This document shows, piece after piece, positions 39,930 to 50,707 of a stretch of DNA of 64,000 bases. The position numbers were made by a program, and so were the translations under genes. Numbering within the stretch: the first letter of the stretch is position 1; each line of letters begins with the position of its first letter. Location: contig NZ_JACHIK010000003.1 in the NCBI RefSeq assembly GCF_014203155.1, positions 1 through 64,000 of the forward strand, in the 5' to 3' direction. Under the pieces are notes generated by a model. That model was not told the DNA's origin and ran no database searches. It was given only the letters and a program-made list of their open reading frames with translations. Source of the DNA: Shinella fusca. GTDB taxonomy: Bacteria; Pseudomonadota; Alphaproteobacteria; Rhizobiales; Rhizobiaceae.

Positions 39930-40265
39930 TCAGGCGGCGCCCTTGACGGCGATGCCCTGTCCCTGAAGGTGGGACTGCAACTCGCCCGACTGGAACATCT
40001 CGCGCACGATGTCGCAACCGCCGACGAACTCACCCTTCACGTAGAGCTGCGGGATGGTCGGCCAGTTGGAATAGTCCTTGATGCCCTGGCGGATGTCGGC
40101 GTCGGCGAGCACGTTGATGCCCTTGTAGTCCACACCCACGTAGTCGAGGATCTGCACGACCTGGCCGGAGAATCCGCACTGGGGGAATTCCGGCGTGCCC
40201 TTCATGAACAGGACGACGTCGTTGCTCTTCACTTCGTTTTCGATGAAATCGTGGATGCCGCTCAT
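39930..40265 (-). CDS. grxD: Monothiol glutaredoxin Grx4 (CGFS type)
   Basis: 111 residues. The single-Cys active site reads PQCGFSGQV near residue 30, and [19 protein letters not shown] holds the glutathione-binding cis-Pro and GG turn. CGFS glutaredoxins carry a 2Fe-2S cluster and partner BolA proteins in iron-sulfur and iron signalling. bolA lies 420 bp upstream on the same strand, with one small basic protein gene between. Start at MSGIHDFI (40265). Confidence 0.95.
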   Translation of the reverse strand: MSGIHDFIENEVKSNDVVLFMKGTPEFPQCGFSGQVVQILDYVGVDYKGINVLADADIRQGIKDYSNWPTIPQLYVKGEFVGGCDIVREMFQSGELQSHLQGQGIAVKGAA

Positions 40266-40352
40266 TGTCGTATTCCCTAGCAAATCGGTTTCAAGGACCG
40301 ATGCGATGAACCATTCGCCCTAGATAACAACCTCGGGTGACAAATGCCATAA

Positions 40353-40377
40353 GGCCCTCGCAAATTTTGCAAGGGCC
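40353..40377 (-). terminator. Hairpin, possible terminator after the basic protein gene
   Basis: ggccctcgca (40353-40362) pairs with tgcaagggcc (40368-40377) with one mismatch and a five-base loop. It lies about 40 bp beyond the stop of the minus-strand basic protein gene. The tail is only moderately T-rich, so it is a weak call. Confidence 0.45.
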
Positions 40378-40417
40378 GTTCCCGCTCCCGTTCAAGGTGT
40401 TGCGCGTTGGCCGCGGT

Positions 40418-40678
40418 CTACCGGCTGCGCTGGCGGCTGCGGCTTGCCGCCGTCTTGCGGCGGCTCACCTGCTTGCGCGGGCGCTTGGCCGCCTTCTTCT
40501 CCGGCTTCAGCGCCGCCTCGAGGATATCGCCGAGGAGGCCGCCGGAGGCTTTCTTGCGCGTCGTCGTCTTGCGGCGCGTGCGCCGGGTGGTCGCCTTGCG
40601 CACGCCGGTCTTCTTCAGCACCTCTTTCAGGGCTGCATCGACCACGCCGGAAACGAGCTCGTCGAGAAGGCCGGCCAT
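40418..40678 (-). CDS. Small basic protein of unknown function
   Basis: 86 residues. The N-terminal 25 form an amphipathic helix (AGLLDELVSGVVDAALKEVL); the rest is extremely rich in Lys, Arg, Thr and Ser (TTRRTRRKTTTRKK and a similar C-terminus) with a short helix between. It starts 5 bp after the bolA stop, so the two are probably one transcript with grxD. Basic tails suggest binding of nucleic acid or acidic membrane surface. No family recognised. Confidence 0.62.
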   Translation of the reverse strand: MAGLLDELVSGVVDAALKEVLKKTGVRKATTRRTRRKTTTRKKASGGLLGDILEAALKPEKKAAKRPRKQVSRRKTAASRSRQRSR

Positions 40679-40683
40679 GGCGA

Positions 40684-40917
40684 TCAGTCCGGGATGGAGG
40701 TCTGGAGGGCGAGGGCGTGCAGGACGCCGCCCATGTTGCCCTTCAGGGCGTCGTAGACCATCTGGTGCTGCTGCACGCGGGTCTTGCCGCGGAAGGCTTC
40801 CGCGATGACCTCGGCGGCATAGTGGTCCCCATCGCCGGCAAGATCGCGGATGACCACCTTCGCTCCGGGAATGCCGGTCTTGATGAGGTCTTCGATATCG
40901 CCGGGTGACATGGCCAT
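40684..40917 (-). CDS. bolA: BolA family protein
   Basis: 77 residues, a typical short BolA. The GDGDHYAAEVIAEAFRGKTRVQQHQMVYD region has the helix-turn and the conserved His/Arg/Gln positions that coordinate a shared cluster with CGFS glutaredoxin. The start ATG has GGAG seven bases before (a second ATG at 40911 is possible). It lies 17 bp after purL and ahead of the basic protein gene and grxD. Confidence 0.92.
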   Translation of the reverse strand: MAMSPGDIEDLIKTGIPGAKVVIRDLAGDGDHYAAEVIAEAFRGKTRVQQHQMVYDALKGNMGGVLHALALQTSIPD

Positions 40918-40934
40918 GGAATTCTCCCTTATCG

Positions 40935-43172
<2,238 letters not shown>

Positions 43173-43274
43173 CGTCGCTCGTCTTGTCGTGGAGGGCAGG
43201 ATTGCGGTCTCTTTAACCCAAGCCGCCTTGCAGCGCGACAGGAAAATGACCGCAGGCCACAGGCTGGGCGGCGG

Positions 43275-44696
43275 TCACGCGGGGCTGTCGTAACCCGTCG
43301 GGCCATGGGTCAAAAGATTGCGCAGCCGCCGGAAGCCGGCCGCGACCTCCGCGCGGCTTTCCGGCGACGAAAAGCCGACGCGCACGCGGTAGAAGGTCTT
43401 CTCCGTGCGGCCGGCCTTGAACTCGTCCTCGTCGTCGATGAGGATATCTTCGGCAAAGGCCGCCTGGCGGAACGTGCCGGCGAGCCAGGGGTCCGGCAGC
43501 TTCAGCCAGAGGAAGGGCACGCGCGGGTGCGAATTGAAGTCGAGGCCGGCGAGGATCGCGCGTGCCTCCGCCTCGCGCGCGCCGACCTCTTCCGAGACCT
43601 TCGTGCGGATCGTGTCGGCCGTGCCGGAAAGTACCAGCCGCGAGGCCAGCTCCGCCAGCAGGAAGGGCAGGCCGCCGCTCACCATCTTGTGGGCGATGCG
43701 CACGCGCTGGGCAAGGTGCGGCGGGCAGGCGATCCAGCCGCCGCGCACGCCCGCGGCGACGCTCTTCGACAGGCCGCCGACGAGGAAGGTGCGATCCGGC
43801 GCGATCTCGGCGATGAGCGGCACATCGCCGCCCGTCGTCGCGCCGTAGAGATTGTCCTCCACGAGAAAGACATTGTGCCTCTTGGCGATGGCGGCAATCG
43901 CCCGGCGCCGGTCTTCCGGCAGGGTGGCGAGCGTCGGGTTCTGCGCCGAGGACATGAGGAAGGCGAGTTTCGGATGCTGCTGCAGGCAGACCCGCTCGAA
44001 ATCCTCGGGAATGACGCCGTGCTCGTCCGACTCGACGAGGGCGGTCTGGCGGCCGAGCAGCGCGATGCCGCGACTGATCTGCGAATAGGTGACGTGCTCG
44101 AAGACGATGCGGTCTCCCGGCGCGGTGATGACGGAGACGGCGGCGATGACGGCGGCATGGGCGCCGAGCGTCGGCACGATGCTGTCGATGCCCGGCTGCC
44201 AGTCGCCGTGCCTCAGCCAGCGCCGGCCGGCCTCCATCCAGTGTGCCGGGAAATTGCGGGTGTAGCTGGCGATCTCGTTCGGCATGTCGCGGCAGATGCC
44301 GGAGAGGATATCGGTGATCGCGGCGGATTGCCCGACATCCGTGGCGGCCGTCGTGTCGAAGCGCAGCTTGCCGGGCGGGGCGTGCGCCGCGCGCGTGCCG
44401 GAAAGCCGGGCGCTGACCGGATCGACCGCGGCGGGCGCTTCCTCTTCCTCGGTGGTTCCGAGCACATAGGTGCCGCGCCCGACCTCGCCGCTGACGAGGC
44501 CGCGTTCGCGCACCATGCTGTAGGCCCGGCTGATCGTGCCGATCGTCACGCCGATGTCATAGGCGAGATTGCGTTGGGGCGGCAGCTTGCTGCCGGCGGC
44601 AAGCGAACCGGCGTGGATCGCCTGCTCGATCTGGTCGGCGATGCGGACATAGAGAGGCCCGTCGGAGGCCTGCAGATCGGGAAGCCAATTTGTCAT
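43275..44696 (-). CDS. MocR-type regulator (GntR DNA-binding plus aminotransferase-like domain)
   Basis: 473 residues. A GntR winged helix occupies about residues 10-80 (LYVRIADQIEQAIHAG, LPPQRNLAYDIGVTIGTISRAY), a linker follows, then a fold-type I aminotransferase domain (residues 115-470) with the PLP-lysine near FLVGGLSKSVAAGVRGG. MocR regulators sense amino-acid or vitamin B6 compounds through PLP. The divergent DUF1127 gene is a likely target. The 91-bp region between them holds direct repeats that suit a MocR operator. Confidence 0.87.
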   Translation of the reverse strand: MTNWLPDLQASDGPLYVRIADQIEQAIHAGSLAAGSKLPPQRNLAYDIGVTIGTISRAYSMVRERGLVSGEVGRGTYVLGTTEEEEAPAAVDPVSARLSGTRAAHAPPGKLRFDTTAATDVGQSAAITDILSGICRDMPNEIASYTRNFPAHWMEAGRRWLRHGDWQPGIDSIVPTLGAHAAVIAAVSVITAPGDRIVFEHVTYSQISRGIALLGRQTALVESDEHGVIPEDFERVCLQQHPKLAFLMSSAQNPTLATLPEDRRRAIAAIAKRHNVFLVEDNLYGATTGGDVPLIAEIAPDRTFLVGGLSKSVAAGVRGGWIACPPHLAQRVRIAHKMVSGGLPFLLAELASRLVLSGTADTIRTKVSEEVGAREAEARAILAGLDFNSHPRVPFLWLKLPDPWLAGTFRQAAFAEDILIDDEDEFKAGRTEKTFYRVRVGFSSPESRAEVAAGFRRLRNLLTHGPTGYDSPA

Positions 44697-44699
44697 GGT

Positions 44700-44752
44700 G
44701 TCAATTCTTATATTGCACCGTTTCAGGAGTCAATTCATTCCTGAATGCACCG
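44700..44752. promoter_or_regulatory. Direct-repeat operator in the MocR / DUF1127 intergenic region
   Basis: GTCAATTC occurs at 44700-44707 and 44729-44736, and GCACCG at 44715-44720 and 44747-44752, so a two-part unit is repeated with 29- and 32-base offsets. The second copy also contains TTCAGGA-N10-TCCTGAA (44722-44745). MocR regulators usually bind paired direct repeats. The -10-like TATAAG of the MocR gene (44707-44712, minus) lies inside the first copy. Confidence 0.45.
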
Positions 44753-44787
44753 ATTTTGGCAAAGCTGGGTGCTTTGGAGACACGACA

Positions 44788-45003
44788 ATGGCAATCGATA
44801 CAATCTTCGCCGGCACGGATGCCGAGGATAGCTCCACCTTGCGCGCCGCGGGCCGTCGCCTCTGGCTGGCCTTCCGTGCGTGGTACGTGAAGCGGCAGAC
44901 GCGCCATGCGCTGCTCGGCATGACCGACGATCAACTGGCGGATATCGGCATCAGTCGCCGCGAGGCGGAGCGGGAAGCCGCGAAATCGTTCTATTGGGAT
45001 TGA
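44788..45003 (+). CDS. DUF1127 small protein
   Basis: 71 residues. The C-terminal 45 match DUF1127 (YjiS-like): RQTRHALLGMTDDQLADIGISRREAEREAAKSFYWD carries the usual LxxLxDxxLxDIGI pattern with Arg-rich flank (quoted only in part below 20 residues: LLGMTDDQLADIGI). Short DUF1127 proteins in alphaproteobacteria affect RNA turnover, phosphate and carbon metabolism, and often have many copies. GGAG eight bases before the ATG. Convergent with a lipoprotein gene, 7 bp apart. Confidence 0.85.
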   Translation: MAIDTIFAGTDAEDSSTLRAAGRRLWLAFRAWYVKRQTRHALLGMTDDQLADIGISRREAEREAAKSFYWD

Positions 45004-45010
45004 GGGCGCG

Positions 45011-45403
45011 TCAGCAGCCCTTGCCGCCGGCGGCCCAGCGCCTGACGTCGGTGGCGACGCGCGTGCCGACGGCTTCGCTCATCAGCGGGCCGAAGGCATC
45101 GAGTCGCGCCGGATTGCCCTCGGCCTGGACGACCAGCAACGGGCGCGCTTCCGGCGAATGGCCGTGAACGAGGAGGATGCGCGGCCGGCCGGAGAAGGAA
45201 TTGAGCTCGGGTGCAAGGCGGTAGGCCTTGAAGGCCGGATCGCCAGACTTGAACCAGCAGCTGTTCGCCCCCAGTGCAACGCGCTCCATGGTCGGCAGGG
45301 CCGCATTGTCGGCCTTCGGCGCCGGTGGTTTTGTCTGGCAACCGGCCAGCGCCGCGGCGAGGGCGAGCGGCAGAAGGAGCGTCGCGGGGGAAAGAGGGCG
45401 CAT
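45011..45403 (-). CDS. Small putative lipoprotein
   Basis: 130 residues. A hydrophobic signal ends in the lipobox ALAGC with Cys22. The mature part (NSCWFKSGDPAFKAYRLAPE, then RPRILLVHGHSP) has two more Cys, one at the very C-terminus (GGKGC), that could pair. No named family. Start at 45403 with AAGG seven bases ahead; an upstream ATG at 45427 is possible. 47 bp downstream of purQ on the same strand. Confidence 0.68.
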   Translation of the reverse strand: MRPLSPATLLLPLALAAALAGCQTKPPAPKADNAALPTMERVALGANSCWFKSGDPAFKAYRLAPELNSFSGRPRILLVHGHSPEARPLLVVQAEGNPARLDAFGPLMSEAVGTRVATDVRRWAAGGKGC

Positions 45404-45450
45404 GGAAAGCCTTTCGGGGATGAGCATGCGCCCTTGATAGCAAAGGCCGG

Positions 45451-46122
45451 TTAAGCGGCGATTACGTCGAGCACCGAGGCGAAGAGGCCGCGGCCGTCCG
45501 AACCGCCATGGGCGGCTTCGATCAGGTTTTCCGGGTGCGGCATCAGGCCGAGCACATTGCCCTTCACGTTCATCACGCCGGCGATGTCGTTGACCGAGCC
45601 GTTCGGGTTGGTGTCTTCGGCATAGCGGAAGACGACCTGCCCGTTGCCTTCGACGGAGGCGAGCGTCTCGGCGTCGGCGAAATAGTTGCCGTCGTGATGG
45701 GCGACCGGGCAGCGGATGATCTGGCCCTTCCCGTAGGCGCGGGTGAAGTCCGTCTCGGCGTTCACGACTTCCAGCTTCACTTCGCGGCAGACGAACTTCA
45801 GCGAGGCATTGCGCATCAGCGCGCCCGGCAGGAGGCCCGCTTCGAGCAGGATCTGGAAGCCGTTGCACACGCCCAGCACCTTCACGCCCGCCTCGGCCTT
45901 CGCCTTGATCGCCTGCATGACCGGCATGCGGGCGGCAATCGCGCCGCAGCGCAGGTAGTCGCCGTAGGAGAAGCCGCCGGGGATGACGATGAGATCGACG
46001 TCCGGCAGCTCGGTTTCCGTCTGCCAGACGGTGACCGGCGCCTTGCCGGAAATCTTGGTCAGCGCTGCGATCATGTCGCGGTCGCGGTTGAGGCCGGGAA
46101 GTTGGACGACGGCGGACTTCAT
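45451..46122 (-). CDS. purQ: Phosphoribosylformylglycinamidine synthase, glutaminase subunit PurQ
   Basis: 223 residues. Class I glutamine amidotransferase: the nucleophile Cys lies in [15 protein letters not shown] near residue 86, with the catalytic His/Glu in [16 protein letters not shown]. It makes ammonia for PurL. The start overlaps the stop of a small coiled-coil gene by four bases, which in turn follows purS, so purC-purS-small gene-purQ form one operon. Confidence 0.97.
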   Translation of the reverse strand: MKSAVVQLPGLNRDRDMIAALTKISGKAPVTVWQTETELPDVDLIVIPGGFSYGDYLRCGAIAARMPVMQAIKAKAEAGVKVLGVCNGFQILLEAGLLPGALMRNASLKFVCREVKLEVVNAETDFTRAYGKGQIIRCPVAHHDGNYFADAETLASVEGNGQVVFRYAEDTNPNGSVNDIAGVMNVKGNVLGLMPHPENLIEAAHGGSDGRGLFASVLDVIAA

Positions 46123-46376
46123 GGGTGCGGTTCAAACCTTGCCTGGGCCTCGGCGAGTTCACGCAGTTCGAGGCGGTTTTCGATACGGTCGAGGCGCTGG
46201 TCCATCTGGGCGAAGGACCCACGAAGACTGTTGATGTCGCCCTGCATGGCATGAATCTGGTTGCGTATGGCGAGGTTGTCCTGGCGAAGGTCACGTTGGC
46301 CTTCCTTCAGCAGGGCAATGTCCGTCTGGATACGCTTCAGGATTTCATAGACGAGATCAGCATCCACCGTGGCCAT
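46119..46376 (-). CDS. Small coiled-coil protein between purS and purQ
   Basis: 85 residues, predicted as one long helix ([20 protein letters not shown] and following) with heptads of Leu, Ile and Met, ending in a short Pro tail. GAGG six bases ahead of the ATG at 46376. The stop overlaps purQ by ATGA. Function unknown; a scaffolding or regulatory role for the FGAM synthase complex is possible but unsupported. I recall similar unnamed genes at this spot in other rhizobia. Confidence 0.75.
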   Translation of the reverse strand: MATVDADLVYEILKRIQTDIALLKEGQRDLRQDNLAIRNQIHAMQGDINSLRGSFAQMDQRLDRIENRLELRELAEAQARFEPHP

Positions 46377-46391
46377 CATCCACCTCAACCA

Positions 46392-46634
46392 TTAAGAGAG
46401 GGCGATAGTATAGTTCTCGATTACCGTGTTGGCCAGAAGCTTCTCGCACATGGCCTTGAGGTCGGCTTCGGCCTTGGCGCGGTCGGCGGTCGCAAGCTCG
46501 AGGTCGAAGACCTTGCCCTGGCGGATTCCGCCGACGCCATCGAAGCCGAGGCTGGAAAGCGCGCCTTCGATCGCCTTGCCCTGCGGGTCGAGGACGCCGT
46601 TCTTGAGCGTAACCGTTACGCGTGCCTTGATCAT
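46392..46634 (-). CDS. purS: Phosphoribosylformylglycinamidine synthase subunit PurS
   Basis: 80 residues. It bridges PurQ and PurL and is needed for ammonia channelling. It opens with IKARVTVTLKNGVLDPQGKA and carries the GGIRQGKVFDLEL strand typical of PurS. Start at 46634 with GGAAAG upstream. 29 bp after purC and 15 bp before the coiled-coil gene. Confidence 0.96.
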   Translation of the reverse strand: MIKARVTVTLKNGVLDPQGKAIEGALSSLGFDGVGGIRQGKVFDLELATADRAKAEADLKAMCEKLLANTVIENYTIALS

Positions 46635-46663
46635 GTCTTTCCGTTCCATCCTTGGGGAGCGCG

Positions 46664-47428
46664 TTACTTCACCAGTACCGGGCCGGTGCCGCGGACGGGT
46701 TCGTTCTCGTTGATGATGCCGAGGCGGCGGGCCACTTCCTGGTAGGCTTCCACGAGGCCGCCCATGTCGCGGCGGAAGCGGTCCTTGTCCATCTTCTCCT
46801 GCGTGGCGATGTCCCACAGGCGGCAGCTATCGGGCGAGATCTCGTCGGCGATGATGATGCGCATCATGTCGCCCTCGTAGAGGCGGCCGCATTCGATCTT
46901 GAAATCGACGAGCTGGATGCCGACGCCGAGGAAGAGGCCGGAAAGGAAGTCGTTGACGCGGATGGCGAGCGCCATGATGTCGTCGAGTTCCTGCGGGCTC
47001 GCCCAGCCGAAGGCGGTGATGTGCTCCTCGGAGACCATCGGGTCCTCGAGCGCATCGGCCTTGAAGTAGAATTCGATGATCGAGCGCGGCAGCACGGTGC
47101 CTTCCTCGATGCCGAGGCGCTTGGAGAGCGAGCCGGCGGCGACGTTGCGCACGACCACTTCGAGCGGGATGATCTCCACTTCCTTGATCAGCTGCTCGCG
47201 CATGTTGAGGCGGCGGATGAAATGGGTCGGAATGCCCATCTTGTTCAGCTGCGTGAAGATGTACTCAGAAATGCGGTTGTTGAGCACGCCCTTGCCGTCG
47301 ATGACGTCATGCTTCTTCTTGTTGAAGGCGGTGGCGTCGTCCTTGAAGAACTGGATCAGCGTGCCCGGCTCGGGACCCTCATAGAGAATCTTGGCCTTGC
47401 CCTCGTAGATACGGCGGCGACGGTTCAT
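46664..47428 (-). CDS. purC: Phosphoribosylaminoimidazole-succinocarboxamide synthase
   Basis: 254 residues. It couples CAIR with aspartate to give SAICAR. Motifs are [20 protein letters not shown] at the N-terminus, [19 protein letters not shown], the [12 protein letters not shown] block and [15 protein letters not shown] with catalytic acidic residues. First gene of the purine operon, start at 47428. Divergent from the zeta-subunit gene across 227 bp. Confidence 0.97.
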   Translation of the reverse strand: MNRRRRIYEGKAKILYEGPEPGTLIQFFKDDATAFNKKKHDVIDGKGVLNNRISEYIFTQLNKMGIPTHFIRRLNMREQLIKEVEIIPLEVVVRNVAAGSLSKRLGIEEGTVLPRSIIEFYFKADALEDPMVSEEHITAFGWASPQELDDIMALAIRVNDFLSGLFLGVGIQLVDFKIECGRLYEGDMMRIIIADEISPDSCRLWDIATQEKMDKDRFRRDMGGLVEAYQEVARRLGIINENEPVRGTGPVLVK

Positions 47429-47601
47429 GGATTTTATCTCTGTTGTTGGCGCGCTTGGGGCCGCGCAGGTGTCGTTCGTTTGCGCTCCCTTAAACGAAAT
47501 GCCGCCCTTTAACAATCGCCGTGACGTCCGATCCCCCGATTTCCGGCCTTCGTGCCAAGTTCCGCAGGGACGAAAGTTCGCATTGCACTTTTGCCTTCGT
47601 T

Positions 47602-47630
47602 TTGATTTATGGGCGGGGAAAGCCTATCGG
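47602..47630 (+). promoter_or_regulatory. Possible promoter of the zeta-subunit gene
   Basis: TTGATT (47602-47607), a 17-base spacer and TATCGG (47625-47630) lie 26 bp before the start codon at 47656. The -35 is good and the -10 fair. Confidence 0.4.
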
Positions 47631-47655
47631 GTCACAGAATCTACGGGAGCCATGG

Positions 47656-47976
47656 ATGACCAGCATACAGGATCGGGAAAAGGCCTTCGAAGCCAAGTTC
47701 GCGCTGGACGAAGAGCTGCGCTTCAAGGCCGAGGCACGCCGCAACAAGCTGGTCGGCTTGTGGGCTGCCGGCCTGCTCGGCAAGACGGACGGTGATGCCG
47801 AGGCCTACGCCAGGGACGTCGTCGCCGCCGATTTCGAGGAAGTCGGCCATGAGGATGTCGTGCGCAAGATCAAGGCCGATTTCGACGCCGCCGGCGTCGT
47901 CCGCAGCGAGGACGACATCCGCGTGCAGATGATCGAGCTTCTGGCCGTCGCCATCGCGCAGGTCGAAGCCGGCTGA
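47656..47976 (+). CDS. ATPase inhibitor subunit zeta (DUF1476)
   Basis: 106 residues. The DREKAFEAKFALDEELRFKA start and the EARRNKLVGLWAAGLLGKT core match the alphaproteobacterial zeta protein, an F1-ATPase inhibitor known from Paracoccus: its N-terminal helix enters the F1 head and blocks ATP hydrolysis. The C-terminal part is a small helical bundle that binds nucleotide. Inhibition is family knowledge; potency differs between species. Start at 47656 is the conserved MTSIQDREKAF; an ATG at 47652 is out of frame. Terminator follows. Confidence 0.88.
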   Translation: MTSIQDREKAFEAKFALDEELRFKAEARRNKLVGLWAAGLLGKTDGDAEAYARDVVAADFEEVGHEDVVRKIKADFDAAGVVRSEDDIRVQMIELLAVAIAQVEAG

Positions 47977-48000
47977 GACCGGACTTTGCTATGTCTTTGG

Positions 48001-48032
48001 AAAGCCGTCCGGCGCTGCCGGGCGGCTTTTTC
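48001..48032. terminator. Bidirectional terminator (zeta gene / EAL gene)
   Basis: aaagccgtccggc and gccgggcggcttttt form a hairpin with one or two unpaired bases, followed by T-runs on the plus strand. It sits between the zeta gene and the converging PAS-GGDEF-EAL gene, 25 bp after one stop and 6 bp from the other. Confidence 0.8.
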
Positions 48033-48037
48033 GTTGG

Positions 48038-50623
48038 CTAGCGGGCGGCGGTGCGGCGGAGGTCGCCGTGAGGGGCCGGCGCCGTCCCGGCATGATCGCG
48101 CCATTCCTGCGCCTCTACGAAGCCGGGAACGGCGGATGCCGGCATGGGGCGGGCGAGGGCGTAGCCCTGGAGGATATCGCAGCCGAGATCGCGCATGATG
48201 GAAACATGGGCGGGCGTTTCCACGCCCTCGGCGACGACCTCGATGTTCAGCGAGCGGCCGATCTCCACGATGGTGCCGACCAGCTTGCGCTGGCCCGGCG
48301 AGCGGCTGACCGGCTTGATGAGCTGGCGGTCGATCTTGAGGCGCCGCGGGCTCAGCTTCATCAGGCTGACGATGGAGGCATGGCCGGTGCCGAAGTCGTC
48401 GATCTCGATATCGATGCCGAGCCTGCGCATCTCGGCGAGGTTTTCCAGGACCGTACGGTCGCAATCGTCGAGGAAGATCGATTCCAGCAGCTCGAAGGAA
48501 AGCGATTTCGGCGCGATCTCCAGCGTGCGCAGCGAACGGCCGAGCTCCGGGTCGTGCAGGCGCTTGGAGGAGACGTTGGCCGAGATCTTGCCGATGCCGA
48601 GCCCGAGCCTCTGCCATTCGGCTAAATCGGCCAGCGACCGTTCGAGCACGATCCTGTCGATCATCGCCACGCAGTCAAGGTCCTCGGCGATCTTCAGGAA
48701 GGTGTCGGGCGTGAGGATGCCGCGCGTCGGGTGATCCCAGCGCGCCAGCGTCTCGACGCCGATGAGGTCGAGCGTGCGCGCGCAGAACTGCGGCTGGTAC
48801 CAGGGCAGGAAACGGCGCTGCTCGATGCCGGAGAGAATGTCGTCGGCGGTCTGCTTGCTGACGATGATCTGTGCCTGGAAATCGCTGGTGAAGAATTCGT
48901 GCCGGCTTCGGCCGCGGTTCTTGGCGCGGTAGAGCGCAAGGTCCGCATTGACGAGGAGCTGCTTTGCGTCGATGGCCGTGCCGGACTGGCTGGCGATGCC
49001 GACGCTGGCCCCGAAACGGCAGACATGGCCGTTGAAGGTGACGGGCTTGCGCATGGCCTCGACGATCGCCTCGGCGAGCGTTGCAAGGTTGCGCCCGGCT
49101 GAGACCGAGGAGACGAAGACGAATTCGTCGCCGCCGATGCGCGCGACGAAATCGCCGGGGCCTCTCAGCTCGTTCAGAACGCCGGCGGCATGCACCAGCA
49201 TCCGGTCGCCGGCAACGTGGCCGAGCGTGTCGTTGATCTCCTTGAAACGGTCGAGGTCGATATGCAGCACGGCAAGGCGGCTGCCGGCCTGGCGCGCCTC
49301 CTCGGCGGTCGCCTCGATGGCGGCGTCGAGATAGCGCCGGTTCGGCAGGCCCGTCAGGTGGTCGTGCAGGGCCGTGTATTCGATGCGGGCCCTTGCGGCC
49401 TCCAGCTCGGCGGCGCGGGCTTCGGCGAGGTCCTTCGCGCGCTTCAGCTCCTCCTGCAGCAGCACGTCCTCCGTCACGTCCCAGTTCGCCCCGATGAGGC
49501 GGGGAACGCCCGTCAGGTCGACATAGGGCGCGGAACGGCCGCGCAGGTGGCGGACCTCGCCGTCGCCGCGCACGATGCGGAATTCGTTGGCGAAATCCTG
49601 GCCGCTGGAGATGCCGTCGCTGACCCTGGCGGAGGCCTTGCGGCGATCCTCCGGGTGCAGCGAGCGCTCCCAGGTCTCGCCGTCGGGCGTGCCGGCAAAG
49701 CCGTACATCTCGAGCATGCGGTCGTCCCAGCGCACTTCGCCGGTGCGCAGGTTGACCTCGAAGACGCCGATGCGCGAGACGCCGAGCGCCAGCTCCAGGC
49801 GGCGGGACATCTGTGCTAGGCGCTCTTCCGCCTCCTTGCGGTCGGTGATGTCGGTATCGGTGCCGGCGATGCGGACCGGCTTGCCGGCCGCATCGTATTC
49901 CACCACCGCCCCGCGGCTCTCGATCCAGATCCAGCGCCCGTCCTTGTGCCGTTCGCGGTAGCTGAAGACGTTGAACGCCGCTTCGCCGGTTTCCTGCTTG
50001 GCGATCTGCGCGAGCACATGCGCGCGGTCGTCCGGATGGACGGACTGGATCCACGCCTCCAGGGAAGCCTCGATGGGCTCGTCCGACCTCAGGCCCCGGA
50101 TAGCGCGCCACTGGCGGGAATAGAAGAGGTCGCCGCGGGCGAAATCATGGTCCCAGACACCCTGGCCGGCGGATTCGAGCGCGTGGTTCCAGCGGCTTTC
50201 CCGCTCGGCCAGCTCCAGCGCGTTGCGCTTGCGTTCGTCGATGTCGAGGGTCTGGACGAGGAGGGCGGGCGCGCCTTCGCCCGGAAGGGCAGGCGGCGTG
50301 ACGAAGGAGGCAAGCACCCAGAATTCCGTGCCGTCGGCCCGTTGCAGGCGAAGTTCCCACGGGGCCTGCTCGGCGAGGCTCGCCCGCATGGCGAAGGAAA
50401 GGACGCTCCGGTCCTTCGGCGAGACGCAGTCTTCGAAGGCGGGAAGGCCGGTGACGGAAGCGACGCCGAAAGGCGCGAGGAAGGCGGCATTCGCATCGAC
50501 GATGCGGCCCCTGCCGTCCAGCGCGGCAAAGCCGAATCCGGAGCGCGCGAAAAGGCCGCGATAGAACGGCTCCTCGTCCGCTTCCCGCATGGCAATGGAG
50601 GTCGAACCGGACGGTTTGGCCAT
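48038..50623 (-). CDS. PAS-GGDEF-EAL cyclic di-GMP signalling protein
   Basis: 861 residues, no membrane span. Three PAS domains (about 20-135, 135-260, 265-385), a GGDEF domain (about 410-575; LDRFKEINDTLGHV and ARIGGDEFVFVS are intact) and an EAL domain (about 590-840). The EAL motif reads VETLARW; Asn in ANVSSKR, Glu in ELLES, the DDFGTGHAS pair, KIDRQLI, VAEGVET and QGYALARP are all present, so both making and breaking of c-di-GMP are possible. The start at 50623 is the most likely of several. One gene, terminator shared with the zeta gene. Confidence 0.87.
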   Translation of the reverse strand: MAKPSGSTSIAMREADEEPFYRGLFARSGFGFAALDGRGRIVDANAAFLAPFGVASVTGLPAFEDCVSPKDRSVLSFAMRASLAEQAPWELRLQRADGTEFWVLASFVTPPALPGEGAPALLVQTLDIDERKRNALELAERESRWNHALESAGQGVWDHDFARGDLFYSRQWRAIRGLRSDEPIEASLEAWIQSVHPDDRAHVLAQIAKQETGEAAFNVFSYRERHKDGRWIWIESRGAVVEYDAAGKPVRIAGTDTDITDRKEAEERLAQMSRRLELALGVSRIGVFEVNLRTGEVRWDDRMLEMYGFAGTPDGETWERSLHPEDRRKASARVSDGISSGQDFANEFRIVRGDGEVRHLRGRSAPYVDLTGVPRLIGANWDVTEDVLLQEELKRAKDLAEARAAELEAARARIEYTALHDHLTGLPNRRYLDAAIEATAEEARQAGSRLAVLHIDLDRFKEINDTLGHVAGDRMLVHAAGVLNELRGPGDFVARIGGDEFVFVSSVSAGRNLATLAEAIVEAMRKPVTFNGHVCRFGASVGIASQSGTAIDAKQLLVNADLALYRAKNRGRSRHEFFTSDFQAQIIVSKQTADDILSGIEQRRFLPWYQPQFCARTLDLIGVETLARWDHPTRGILTPDTFLKIAEDLDCVAMIDRIVLERSLADLAEWQRLGLGIGKISANVSSKRLHDPELGRSLRTLEIAPKSLSFELLESIFLDDCDRTVLENLAEMRRLGIDIEIDDFGTGHASIVSLMKLSPRRLKIDRQLIKPVSRSPGQRKLVGTIVEIGRSLNIEVVAEGVETPAHVSIMRDLGCDILQGYALARPMPASAVPGFVEAQEWRDHAGTAPAPHGDLRRTAAR

Positions 50624-50707
50624 AAACGCGGCGCCTGCAATGAACTCAACAGCCGCAGCGTGCAACAGTTCTATGAAATTCCTCTTAATGACGAGGAGGG
50701 GCGCCGG

